64,000 nucleotides of DNA from NCBI GenBank assembly GCA_963678705.1, contig OY783204.1:15200759-15264758 (forward strand), read 5' to 3'. Both the position numbers and the translations under genes were made by a program. Source of the stretch: Panorpa germanica (lineage: Eukaryota > Arthropoda > Insecta > Mecoptera > Panorpidae). Below are positions 35,483-48,469 of this stretch, one piece after another (the stretch's first letter is position 1; every line of letters begins with the position of its first letter). Below the pieces are notes generated by a model. That model was not told where the DNA came from. It did no database searches and saw only the letters and a list, made by a program, of their open reading frames with translations.

Positions 35483-35835
35483 GGATTGGATGGATTTCAA
35501 TCCGTTTCTAATTGGTTTCAATTCGAGAGTTTATCTCTTCCTTAATGGCTCGGATTCCCAAATCACAATGGAGGTGATCATTAGTGATATACCAAGGTGC
35601 TTCATTAATTATAAGAAGACACTTTGACTGGAATCTCTGGAGGATTTCGAATGTGTAACTGATGTGCCCTATAATTGAATTCCTTAAGACCGGATCGGTT
35701 TCATGATGCATTTGTAGAGGAGTGATTTACGGTTGACTAGCCAGTAAAATTTCCAAAATTCTGATCCCAATGTTTTTCGTTTAGTCAATATATATGTTTT
35801 TACCAGGTCAACCGTCCATACGTATGTACACCCAA
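35483..35835 (-). mobile_element. Jockey-clade LINE fragment (reverse transcriptase C-terminal part)
   Basis: The minus strand encodes ILQRFQSKCLLIINEAPWYI followed by TNDHLHCDLGIRAIKEEINS, the region that follows the reverse transcriptase in Jockey LINEs (LQRFQxKxLRxIxxAPWYxxN...HxDLxIxxxxEEI). Upstream, in other frames, are LTW, FWKFYWLVNRKSLLYKCIMK and PI, matching the preceding LTWKKHI...YWL...RKSKLxxxxKLLLYKxxLKPI block. The coding is broken by frame changes and stops, so it is a dead 5'- and 3'-truncated copy. Confidence 0.75.
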
Positions 35836-38419
35836 GCATCTAGTTTTCTTTGCTTGTGGAGTTCAAGTATACAATACAACTTTGTAAAATAAATATTTAT
35901 ATACTATTAGATAATACATGTATAAATAAAAATTGGTTCCATTGGAAATGGATTGAATCGATTACAGATTGTTGTAATAAATATAGTATTGAATATTCTA
36001 GGAATTACTTTTGATTTAAAAAATAATCGAAATATAAAGAGTAAGTGAATAAATTTGGCTAGCAGTTACATGAATTTTATCAAGAAGAGTTAGTTACACG
36101 AAGAGTCATCAAATAAGAACAAACAGCCCATGTAAAAAATTTAACCCAACATAACACTTTAATTACCTTAATTTAATTTTAATTTAACACATTAATTGTA
36201 AGCTAGAAAGTGTGAATCTTGCGTGCAAAACATAGTAATATTTATTGTAAAAATATCTAAAATATTTAATCTAAAAATATTGATTCTTAAAAAGATCCTC
36301 AAGATTTTATAATCCTTAAATATATCTTCTTACCTATGATTTTACTAATGTGCATGATTTTTAAATATATTAGGTTAAGTTATTTACGTAAATTTTATTA
36401 TGCTAGGTACACCTTAAAACCATGACACTGAATAGTAGTAAGGTTTATTCGGAATAGTATAGTATAAAAAAACATGAACAACGACAATCTTAATGTTTTC
36501 TTCCTGACACTTATAGTAGAGAAAAGTCTGACATAAAGAAAGTTATTTGGATGCCTATGAGTTCTATTCCAATTTCGATAATTTCGATCTTTACCAGCCA
36601 AAAATGGATGCTCTAATTAGGAAATTAGTAAAAACTCGAAAAGTAATAAATTATATATCTATCTCGTTTGTTCTCATACTGTGCATACATGTGCTACTAT
36701 ACAAGTGCTTCTCGCTTACTTATCATTATACACTTACATATATCTATTAAATTTAACATTAAAATTATATGAAAAAAAATAGTTTCTTATTATTTTAATG
36801 AAAGATATTAAAGGATAAAAAGATAAAAATTAAAAGATATTAAAAAAAATAATTTGGTGGTCACGTAATTACAAGTTGGACGTAGAGACTCTTTTGCAAT
36901 CTTTAGTAGGATTGACCGGTTCTCAACTTTTCTTTGCTATTATCTTTTCTACATTCGGCAGAAATCTTGTTTTTAGTGAAATTTTCAAAACTGACTTCAG
37001 GTGTATCTTACTAATTCTAGATTTCATTTACTTACTTTCATAACTTCTAATTACTTCCAAGTGTAGAAATAATTTCAAATGCGAACCTTCGAAGAACTTG
37101 TAAATTCGAGTTCCATAACTTCCAGACTGAATTTTTATTTCAAAGGCAATAAAAAAAGTGGTTTTATAATAATTTCAAATCTGCAATACTCGTGTCAAAT
37201 TTCTTTTTAAGGCTTAACATTTTCCCGCATTCTTTTATATGATGCAATTGCATTTAAGCTTAATCATTTAGAACTGACACACTTGGTGTAATCAAATTAG
37301 TTTTCTTCAATGCATATAATATTTTCGAACTAAGCAATTATTATTAATAACGACATATTTAGTAACCGACAATTAATAACTCACTACAATCGTTATAATG
37401 TTTTGTTGCCAATTTTTTTGCAATAATAAAGAAACTGCTTTCAATCAATTCCCAAAATTCTTTAATATTCAAAAATATTCTATAATAGTTGTGATAAACA
37501 GATTGTTGTTTGTTTGATAAGTAATTTCATTTACAGTAAATAGTTATTACATACGTATTAATTATGAAGGTTTGTAAGTTACTACTATTATAGTTTAACT
37601 ATTGCTATTTACTATTACTATTACTATTAAATTAACTATTTGCTATATATTTTTTTATTGTGTGCTAAATGTAGGTTGCAAGCTACTGGTAATAATTTAA
37701 TTTTAATAAATTTGGACCTTTAAAAGAGAAATGTGATCTATGGACAATTTAATTCTGCTAATAACCACTCAAATTGTCTTGTTGGCGAGGAAAGTTATAT
37801 TATAACTATTCCTTCTTCTAATTTACATTTAGTTCGCTGATTCAACACCGTAATCGTCAAAATCTAGAGCCATCTCACTTTCTGCATGAAATATGTCAAC
37901 TTCCTAAAAAAGAATAACAGCAAATGGTACAAATATATTCGTACAACTTAAGGGCCGACGAAGGAATGCGAAAGTTATGCGAGAAAGTTATGGGGTATGC
38001 CTCGGGTACTAAGATAAAGGGAGCACCAAACTGTTAAAAAGAGGCGTCCACTATAATTTAATTCCACAGTTTATTCTTCAAATTTCTTTCGAGCTGGGCG
38101 GTTCTGCGTACTATAATATAATGTTATACCTGTATAACAATTTGTGTACAATTATAAAGAATATTATTATCAATTACCTTAAAAATTTGAAGTCGATTGA
38201 CCGTATCGACCGTATCGACCGTCGATTGACTTTTGAATTTTGAGTAATAAGAGTGAATGCGAAAGGTAAATAAATTTGACTTATAGTTACCAGTTCTTTA
38301 TTTTGAATAGAAAATAGCTTTATTTTTTGTGTACGTATAACGAAAAACGAAATGCTTGATCAATTTGTTATTTAAATATGTAACACAATATAGATTTAAA
38401 TCTTTTTTTTTTAAATAAT
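35836..38419. other. AT-rich spacer, no gene seen
   Basis: About 2.6 kb without a supported gene. A short direct repeat ACCGTATCGACCGTATCGACCG occurs near 38197 and a (TTACTA)n-like run near 37610. Confidence 0.45.
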
Positions 38420-38745
38420 AATTCACGGGCTTCTTAGGACCACGGTCTTTTTTTCGCCCTTCTTAATTCATTTTATTAACATTTTACATATTTACATTTC
38501 ATTTATTATTACACCTAAACTTTTAAACCCGCTACATTCCATATCCTGTTTATCACTAAGCACACTGGCCACCTCGGATATCTTAGTAGTTTCGGCGTAC
38601 TCGTTGGCAACACCATTCCATTTTTTACTAAAACTCTGAACAAATTATTTTTGCAGGCTTCCGTTTCTGTACATTGGAAGATCAAATGTTCTGGATCTGC
38701 TACCCCTTCTCCACAATTGCACATATCTTCTTTCTCCAAGTGATA
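38420..38745 (-). mobile_element. LINE 3' end with C-terminal cysteine motif
   Basis: The minus strand encodes MEKEDMCNCGEGVADPEHLI, then FQCTETEACKNNLFRVLVKN and, near the end, YPRWPVCLVINRIWNVAGLK before a stop. CxCG...DxEHLIFxC is the zinc-binding motif that follows the reverse transcriptase in Jockey/R1/I-type LINEs. The 3' untranslated part ends AAAAAAAGACCGTGGTCCTA and AGAAGCCCG, shared with copies at 22.2 and 27.0 kb. It is a 5'-truncated insertion on this strand. Confidence 0.75.
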
Positions 38746-39694
38746 TAGATTTAAATCTTTTATTGAAATTTGATTATTGGATAATGAAAGTATTTGTATT
38801 TATATATGGTTTTGAATGTCACTATGTTAGTACAGACTTCGACAAAAGTTTTTGCTTACTTAGCTATAAATTGTTTAACTCATACTACGCAAACGCAGCA
38901 TAATTTTTGAATAATAATGTATTACGACAAAGTCCTTAATATGATGAACTCTTTAAATTTATATCTCTATAAAAAAAATTGTTTAATCTGACAACCTGCG
39001 GCCATTTATAAAATTTCTTTTGTTACATTTTCTTTGTAACTTAAAAAGCAGTATATTTATTTCTGTAATTTAATATTGCTATTAGTCTTTTTAACTGAAC
39101 TTTAAATATCTTTTTAACAAAAGAGAACTTCAGGAAGAGCTTTTGTTTATGGCGCTGCACGTTGAATGGTTCTGCTGTTTCTCTTCAACTTCAAGAAAGT
39201 TTGGAGAGTAAATTAATTTTGCATAAGGTGCTAACGCGTCCTTTCGGTGGCTCTTAACTGTTTGCTGGTAGCTGTTGCCTGCTCAAGTCTTTAGGATGCT
39301 CCATAAATTTGTTTTCCACCTTTTACCTTTATTATTCTCATAACTTAAGTTTTGCTGTTGTTTATATGATACTTAAGCTGTAGTGCGTACAATGTTCTCT
39401 ATGCTATGTGGGTTCATTCGCCCATTCGTTTAATACATAATGCTCCACCGGTTTCTATAATGTGAAGTTGCTATTTACGGAAGCTCTGCGACTGCCGACA
39501 CTGTGCCATGGTATGGTTCTTGATCATTATGGAGAGTTTTAATTACTTAAATCATGGCATTCATTCGATTTGTAGTATCTATTGTAAAATTATAGTAACT
39601 CTATTATATTTGGTGTAATCTTTTTTTCTTTATGAATCATCGATCCTGTTATACTACTAGTCGCTGGACAGCTTAGAATCTGATTTTTTTTTTT
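38746..39694. other. Spacer between two LINE pieces, no gene seen
   Basis: No coding or repeat structure recognised; AT-rich with a few mixed-composition stretches near 39150-39500. Confidence 0.45.
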
Positions 39695-40250
39695 AAATTA
39701 ACCTTTTACTTTTTTTAATATATATATTTTTTTAATGTTTTTGCCATTCTCATTTGCCAACTCATTAATTTACATATTCTATAATTTTTGTTAAAATTGC
39801 TTTTCTCAATTTTTTCCATTCTTTCCAGCTACTGTATCTCTCTGTCTCTTCTCCTTAGCCCCACTTCCACATTTGTGCCTTCTTCTCTCCTTTTCTCTGT
39901 CTCCTCTGACGCTAATCCGTTCCTTTCAAAATACTCTTTTTCTCTTTTTCAGGCTCCTTTGTAATCTCCTTCCTAATTTTCTTTATGATTTCGCGTTCAG
40001 CGTTCAGCTCATTTTTTTCCTCTAACTTGACTGCTCTATTTCCTGCTTCTATTCTTATCTTGTCACTTTTTAATTCTTCCTAGTACCTATTTAATGTATT
40101 TCTCCTGGATTCTTTCTCACCTGTTCCGTACATCACCATACTCGTTATTAGTCTATCAAACATCCATAGCCTGTTTTGCATATCCGCACCAAACACATTT
40201 TCTCCTAATCTCCACACCCTTCTCATTGCTAAAATTAACCTAAAAACATC
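39695..40250 (-). mobile_element. R1/I-like LINE fragment (end of ORF2)
   Basis: The minus strand encodes VWRLGENVFGADMQNRLWMF and DRLITSMVMYG, matching the VWxxGExxFxxDxxxRxxMFxxLxxSVxMYG block downstream of the reverse transcriptase in insect LINEs. It is followed by DKIRIEAGNRAVKLEEKNEL, EYFERNGLASEETEKRREEG and TNVEVGLRRRDREIQ, typical charged C-terminal sequence. The usual AEIWGW region between these blocks is missing and one stop interrupts, so this is an internally deleted dead copy. An A-rich 3' tail follows toward 39695. Confidence 0.75.
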
Positions 40251-41110
40251 CTATTTTAGAGAAATTTTTAACTAAACGCATAAAAAGAAACATTCAAAGA
40301 TTAAAAGTTATTACGAACTATTCTATAAATCACTGGTAATACGTTTTTTATTGGTTACAACCTCATAGGCAGGATTAATAACACCTAATGTTTTAAGATA
40401 ATGCTTTTTACCTGAATTTAATGTTTCTGGCACAAAATAATAGCGTCAGTTATCTTTATCTTTATCTTTTTTTTTTGTCAACTAAGTCATTTTTTATTTT
40501 AGTCTATTCAAAAATAATTAATTGAAAATTAGTTCAATAATTTATTTTTAAACATTTTCTTTATGTTACGTGGTCTATTGAGCCATATAGCCTATGTTTA
40601 AAAGTATCCATAACAATGACAATATAGCATAAAAGAGCATTATATAAATAATACTATAATTAGCTTGGGCATTTACATTTTAGTTTAAACTTCTACCATG
40701 AAAGTGTAATAAACCTTTATTAAAGTCGTATTGTATTTCCTCAATTTTTTTTCGTACATCAGAATAAAACCACAGCCACTAATTATAGCATCCAAATTAT
40801 GGTAGTCGCACCTCTCCAAGTCGTGTACAGTTCCTTCACTGATTCAGCGATAGCGGTGCCTACATTGCTAAAGATAATTCTAAGCTTAGCTATTTAATAT
40901 AGCTAAATAATTATGGGCCAATTCTCAAGTTTAACTTAAAAGTTGAGTTTTTCACTTTTTGTTTTATAAAAGACCAACCGCAGTTAACCAATGAAAAATA
41001 TAACCGATGCATTTTCCAATTACATTCGAATAAAAATAAAAAGAGCTAAGAATCAAAAGTATAGTCGAAATTGCGTGAGTTCGGCGGTAACTTATGCCTG
41101 AAAGATATTA
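40251..41110. other. AT-rich spacer, no gene seen
   Basis: No supported gene. GGGCCAATTCTCAAGTTTAA at 40917 loosely resembles one end of the MITE at 14301, without a partner. Confidence 0.45.
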
Positions 41111-41275
41111 TAAGAGCCGCAGAAATGATGATACGATGGTGAATTTTATTTTATTAGTTACAATATGCATTATAAAAAATTTGATTATATAAATTTTGTG
41201 TGAGAAAGTGCTTATTCATTGTATCGCAAATTTATACAGCACAACTTGTGTTAACCATGAGTCGCCGGCGAACTC
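41111..41275 (+). repeat. Unclassified dispersed repeat, copy 1
   Basis: It shares with 47097-47263 the ordered words GCAGAAATGATGATACGATG/GCGATACGATGG, TTCATTGTAT, ATTTATAC and CATGAGTYGYCGSCGA. The two copies are about 165 bases and moderately diverged. No terminal repeats, tRNA boxes or coding are seen, so the class is unknown. Confidence 0.6.
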
Positions 41276-42639
41276 TCGTAACTTAAATTATATTAACCAA
41301 GGTTTATAGTAAACTCCAGATAACTGAAAATTTAAAAAACGTCTCCAAGTAAAGGCAGATGTTTAGTTCTTCGCGTTACTGCTTTTGGCTGTTTCTTCTT
41401 CTTATTGGTAGGTTTCACTCTTTTTCTACTGTACTATATTCTTAAGGTTTTATCACTCCGCGTTCTATTGCCTAACTGACTGAGAAAAAGTACTTTTATC
41501 TTAGCGACATCATTTATCATCGAATAATAATACAGTCGCACACTATAATCAATACCTTAGTGTTCTATTACAATAACCTGTCATAATAACTTATATGCTC
41601 ATAAAATGCTATAAGAAGATGGATAAAAGAAATTTATTAATACTGAATCTAATAATAATTACTAAAATTGGTTCTTTGACATACGGATACGAGTATAATT
41701 TAGTGCTGCTAAACTTAAGTTCTGATCTTATAAAATTTCAGTATATATATTTAACCCATTGATTAGTTCTTCATTAGATAATTTATAAATCTCATGGCAC
41801 GCACAACTGTTTACCTGTGCATGGTTTAGTTTGTAAATATAATAAATAAGTTTTTAATGAAAAATAAAAAGTTTTAATTAAATGCAAGAATATTATAGTA
41901 ACTCATTGTGTATAGTTGTTAGAGAACCTGAAACCGGGATAAACATGCCGGAAGTTGTTTCCTAAAAGGTTCCTGAGGGAGGACTAAAAACAATGTTTAT
42001 AATTTGAAGCTTTTAGACATCCCAAAGGATGCTAATTAAAAATATAATTTTGTTATATCATATTTTTAAAAGTAGCTTTACCTTTTCCCGTCAAAGAGAA
42101 ATGTTTTCTAGATCTAATGAAATTGTGTGTTCTAAAATGATTCGATTGTATTTTTAGTTTTTAATATTAATTTTAGAAAGTTGTACTTTCAAAATTAATA
42201 AGTTTTGTTTATTATTTATACTTTAAAGTGAAAGTTTACCAATAGGTCAATGTTAGAAAACAAATTTAAGAAGGTAATCAAAAATATTTTATATCTTCGT
42301 AACTCTAACTAAGTAAATCTTAATATAATGACCCGCAGAACACAGTTATGTGGATTTAAGGTTTAAATAACTAATTTTACGATTTTATCTGTATATACAA
42401 CGTATTGTGACCTATTTTGCAGCTTTTTGAAAACTCATAAAACTTCTTCGGAATATCTATTTGAGGATTAATCTTACGAATTCGTTGATATGAATTAAGA
42501 CTTTGAAAGCCTAAAAATTAATATAACGTTTTTCTTTTACAAAATATTACATGAACGTAAGGTAACATTCATGTTTTGAAGTTCACGAAAACTCTTGATG
42601 AAAACTTTAATCCAAGATGGGTATAGATGCCATATTTAA
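41276..42639. other. AT-rich spacer, no gene seen
   Basis: No feature is supported. AAACCGGGATAAACATGCCG near 41932 is locally GC-richer but unassigned. Confidence 0.45.
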
Positions 42640-42765
42640 TTTCATTTTTATTAGGCAGCGGTTCCCTGGAAAAACTTCCCTGAAGCCGTTTTCGAGCTGC
42701 CATGCAAAATTCAGTACCAAACATATAAGAATATAAATATACACTTGGAACATTTTAATATAGGA
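42640..42765 (-). mobile_element. Helitron 5' end fragment
   Basis: Read on the minus strand it starts TCCTATATTAAAATGTTCCA at 42765, next to an A, exactly like the 5' ends at 3162 and 63327. It continues to the shared TTTTCGAGC-type block (GGCAGCTCGAAAACGGCTTC reversed family words). Only about 125 bases of the family remain; the 3' end is absent. Confidence 0.65.
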
Positions 42766-44982
42766 TTGCAACTCGTTTTATTATATTACATTTTCTATTG
42801 TATTTCATTATTAACAGTATGTATATTGATAATTCGAATCGATCAATATAAGCAATATAAGATTCATTATTAATCATAGTGTCTCGCTATTGTGAATATT
42901 GCATAAGATTATTAAGCAGTTTAACAATTAACGCAATTTTAGCAGGAAGTTCAGTCACTGCGATGAACAAGAATGTGTTGACAGAATCAGAGACCGCGAG
43001 TTGCTCGTTGTTTTGACAACAGCGTATTCCTGTCAGTTATTGTTTACTATTTAAAGAGATGAAGGATATCATTCATAAAGCACAGTTAATTTGCCAGTTT
43101 TATTGTCAGAACATTACGATGAATATACGCTGTCAATCTCTTGGTCCATGACATATGCTATTAATTACACTAGATACTCGAATATGTTGGGCTCGTTACT
43201 GAGTTGACCAACATTCTATATCGTTATTCACACGAGCCAACATCAACCGAGTGCTAATATCTACATGTATGACAAAACGATAAGTCTGTCAACGAAACGA
43301 TAAGATACTCGTATAATGAAGAAAGACCACTTAAGAACGAAAGAAACAAAGAGAACTGAAGTTAAAATATGATTCTTATTTTCACAGAGAGAATAATAAC
43401 AATTACATAAAATCAAAATATTATTACATGCATCTCAGTGTATATCAGCAACTCAAGCATTGAATGGAACGTAAGCAAGTTCACCTTTGAAAATAAGCAG
43501 GATAGACTAATAAGGGTAACGACAAAGAGGCTTCATTAATTATGTTTCATGTTTATTAAAACAATGCTGGAGGATCTTAAAGAAAACAATTTAAGGTAAT
43601 GTGAATTCAAATATCTTAAGCAGCAGAGACAAAACACAACTATTTATGATTATGACAAAATTTAACAAATAAATAGATCATAAAATTTAACAAAGATATT
43701 TATGACATAAAAAAAAATTCCGGAATAAATATGTATGTAAAAGCAATCAGAAAACCATAATGGATGCAATACCAATACGCTTATTCTGGTTTTTCTTGTT
43801 TAATTTCCATTCTTCCTTTTAAAATGGCACCATCACTTCTTTTGCTACTGTCTGGATTGTTTGCATACGTGTTCAATAAAATTGTTTTATTATCATTTAT
43901 TATCTATTAATTATAGTTTGTTTTTTTCTCTCTTCTTCCAATGCAGTTTCCTCTGGTCCTTTGCATTCGAGTACTGTGTTCTCATGCTGCTGTTTATATA
44001 TTGAGCTTCCAAATCAGTTGAGCTCTCCGCTTGATGATTGGAATAAGATTTTGCAATATCAGTTCTTGTGTGTTGCAAGTATTACGCTCTCACAATTTTC
44101 AATATTTTACAAATATTAAATTTGTAGCAAAATATATTCAAGTAAGTGTTAAAAATGCATTTCGGTTAAGCAAATTGTACTCTTCTAGATAATAGACTAT
44201 TGTTTCTTTTAGATTCTTTGTATATTTTCTCGTTTTCATAATATAGTTACACAATAGTCTACTATAGGCAGTGTAAACGAATGGTTGTGTATTTCCGTGT
44301 TTCAAATATTTATTTAAATATACGACCGACTAATTTAATTATTATACGATCGTAGCAAGTGTACAATAGTCAAATTCAAAGATTCAATAGTGGTATATGT
44401 TATTCTATCGTACATATTCAAGATGAGCATGAATAAATAAGGATCCAACTTTAGAAAATTCAACTGGAGCAAAGTTAAGAAAGTTATCAATTAAATGACC
44501 AATAATCTGATCATTCCAATTACATAATTAAACCGATGCTCAGTGTTGCATGTGCCGGATATGTGTTAAGAGCATCTGAATAAGTTTTCAAAATATTTCT
44601 GTTTCACTCACACCAGATCCTGGGATACTTTACACCATATGGTAAAGCGAGAATGTTGTATGCTGCATTATCTAATGAAGGTGAGAGCATTGTGTATAGG
44701 TGGATAGCTGCTAAAGGGTGGTGGTAGGTGATTCGGTTATAACCTATGACCTTTTCCCGGATATTCTATAACACTTCATTGCCAGCTTCAGAGTTTGTTG
44801 TACCGTATTTCTTTATTGAGCTGATTTTAATAAAACAGTTGTCTGGGACACGGAACATTATAATTATAATAATCCACATGAATTGAATATACTCGTACTC
44901 ATACCAGGCTGGTTTACAGGATACGAATTAGTTTCATTTTGTTAGCAGCACGAAACCTTCGCCCAGAATTTATAATATAACT
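42766..44982. other. AT-rich spacer, no gene seen
   Basis: About 2.2 kb without a recognised gene or repeat. Confidence 0.5.
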
Positions 44983-45335
44983 GGCGTTTACTCCGTGGCA
45001 AAGTCTGCTTTTTGTATATGAGTTGAATTCAATAATTCGTAATTTCATTTCAAATTTTAATTCCATTTATAGATAGAAATATTTAAGGTGTTTAACATAA
45101 AAAATATTTTTTAATGTAAACTAATCATTAATTTTTTTTTTTTAATTACCTATGAGAATTTACACGCTGCCTAGCGTTGGAAATTTATTCATTGATTTGT
45201 AAATTGGGTAGCTCTGGTACATACAAAATTTCAACTTTCTAACACGATTTTTACCACGGACAAAGACGGCTCCCGTGCCCTCTAATAAATTTTTAAATTT
45301 TGAATTTTTTTAAGAAACATGAAATTGGTCCTACG
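44983..45335 (-). mobile_element. Helitron 3' portion, inverted copy
   Basis: On the minus strand it contains the family segment GAAATGAAATTACGAATTAT and ends with a diverged CACGGAGTAAACGCCAG in place of the canonical GACGGGGGTAAACTCTAG. Words such as GAAAGTTGAAATTTTGTATG and CGGGAGCCGTCTTTGTCCG match the middle of the 3162 and 62622 copies. The 5' half is missing. Confidence 0.6.
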
Positions 45336-45727
45336 ATATTTATGTATTTGTATAGCTGTCATGACATTTATGGTAGAGTAAGCAGACTATATGGCGAAAA
45401 ATGGATATATATAAAAGAAAAAGAAATTGTTAAATTAATGTATGACCCCTAATTTATGATGCACAATTTATCTTTTTAATATCGATTTCTCCCAATTAAT
45501 CATTGCTAAGTGATGCTATTTGAAGCAAGGATTTTTTTCTAAAATTAGTTAGGATATTTTAATCTCATAGATCATTTATCTTATGTATTATATTTATATT
45601 TTATTTATTAATTTTGTCTCTCAAAAAATTGTAATAGTTTGTTAATATTAATGTCAGTAATGTTGTCGTCTACTTGAAATTTCTTATCTGCTGAAATTTA
45701 TTCAATTTCAGTCAATATTATATATAT
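45336..45727. other. Spacer between two inverted Helitron pieces
   Basis: About 390 bases of AT-rich DNA. No clear family similarity was seen, so it may be host DNA or a diverged Helitron interior. Confidence 0.4.
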
Positions 45728-45886
45728 CAAGTCAATTTGTATGAAAAAATTATTTTATTGTTGAGCGAGTTAAATATTTCAATTTGAAAATAAAATTGAA
45801 ATTTGAAATAAAATTACGAACTATTTTGTTGGATTCAAATCATACACACAAAGAAGGCGTCGTTTTGCGAAGGGGGTATACTCTAG
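45728..45886 (+). mobile_element. Helitron 3' end fragment
   Basis: The family words TCAATTTGTATGAAAAAATT, TTGAGCGAGTTAAATATTTC and TTGTTGGATTCAAATCATAC lead to GCGTCGTTTTGCGAAGGGGG and terminal CTAG followed by T. The hairpin has one arm mismatch. It faces away from the inverted 44983-45335 piece. Confidence 0.7.
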
Positions 45887-46857
<971 letters not shown>

Positions 46858-47096
46858 GGGTGGTCGATGAACTTCTGCGTTAGGCAAGCAAGTTTGAAAA
46901 TGAAAAGTTTGAATTTCTATTTACATCAAAATTATAACTACCTTACAACAATTTGAACAAGTACACAAATCTAATTAATTTAATTTCTGAATAGTTCTTA
47001 ACAGTATTAATTTATCATAGAAAAGATGAACACACACATTTCTAATAATAATTTTGCTAAAATGTAAACCGTTTGCGAAAGTTTAAAAGAGTTTTC

Positions 47097-47263
47097 AAGA
47101 GTCGCATAAATCTGCGATACGATGGTAAATTTTATCTTATTCGTTCCTATATTATAAAATTTACACACATTATAAGAAACTTAGTGTGGAGTGCTTTTTC
47201 ATTGTATAGTAGATTTATACGGTACAAATTGTTTTAAACATGAGTTGTCGCCGAGATGTTGAC
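47097..47263 (+). repeat. Unclassified dispersed repeat, copy 2
   Basis: Second copy of the repeat at 41111-41275, with the same order of conserved words (GTCGCATAAATCTGCGATAC, GATGGTAAATTTTATC, TTCATTGTATAG, ACATGAGTTGTCGCCGAGAT). It begins and ends without visible duplications. Confidence 0.6.
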
Positions 47264-47543
47264 GTTTGATCGTGTAATTTGCTTGTAAGATTAGGCGTAT
47301 TGGTCAATATTACCGCATCGAATTCATCGTATAAATATGGAAGAGAAGAAGAGTGGGGAAAGATAACCACGAGCCTACAGAGACAACAACTCACGTCACC
47401 TGACTTTTCCATGGAACGTTGAAAATGCCGGCAATATCATATTTATACAAGTAAGACGAACTATTCAGGCACCACTGTGCAATTGTTATCCGTTGCAGTA
47501 ACGCCGACCAGTCACGCTTATGTTAAGATAAAAGCGTTTTGCA

Positions 47544-48316
47544 TAGGGCTTCACACTAGACGAGATAAGGCGAGAGTTTCAAAAATTTCGCCTCGTTGTC
47601 GTTAGTTCAGAAAAAAAATAGGAATCGTTTTAGCAGTCAGTTTAATCTCGCCTCGTTCTCGTCTCGTAATCGTTTGTCTCGTCTCGTCACATATCGTTAT
47701 TGTGGGAACTTACTCCTAGGATAGTCCTAAACAACGTAATTCATTATATTATTTCAACTGTAATTATGTTTTTTATTCTAAATTTCACGCTAAATTAATT
47801 AATTGTATCAAACTTTAAAAAATTTAACTTTGAAGATTTTTTTTTATACACAGTTGATCAACTAGTTCAGTTTCACTTAATGCATTAATAATTTCATTTA
47901 ATCTTGGCCTTTTTTTCAAGTTGACACGTTGCGGCAACTGAAGCCTAAAATGTCTTCAAACAATCGCATTGTAAATATTTTATATTTACATTTATTTTCC
48001 CTTAAAACATTCGTTTCCGTTCGGCTACAAAATGTTGCAAAAGACAAAATTATAAAATAAAATATTTAACAGATGTTTGTTTACCAAATTTTATATTTCG
48101 TAAATTTACGACCTAACCTTTTTTGTGATAAAAAAAGGTTCAACGTTTGTATTGCTTGTTAGTTTATTTTCTTCGTATTTTTTTTTTAAATTACGTCGAC
48201 GAAACCAGAAATGAGACTCTTGGGTCTCGCCTCAATAGTTGGTTTCGTCTCAATAGTTTTCAGAAATGTCTCGCTTTTACCAAACGAGAAAAGTTTCGTA
48301 TTCGTGTGAAGCCCTA
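47544..48316. mobile_element. hAT MITE with perfect target duplication
   Basis: The element has matching ends TAGGGCTTCACAC and GTGTGAAGCCCTA and is flanked on both sides by GTTTTGCA (47536-47543 and 48317-48324), a perfect 8-bp duplication as hAT transposons make. Subterminal regions hold repeated CTCGTCTCG/GCGAGAC words in both orientations, which could serve as transposase-binding motifs. At 773 bp no transposase frame is present, so it is non-autonomous. The perfect duplication suggests fairly recent insertion. Confidence 0.85.
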
Positions 48317-48469
48317 GTTTTGCATATATTGCTACAAGTGCTGTGCGATAAGTCAGTGACTTCTTGAAATTCCCGCAGTAACATGAAGTGCTCTCGTCAA
48401 ATGCAATCTATTAATAGATTACTGTCAAATTTTGAGCAAGCTGCGTCATTTAGTTTGTGTTTAACAACC

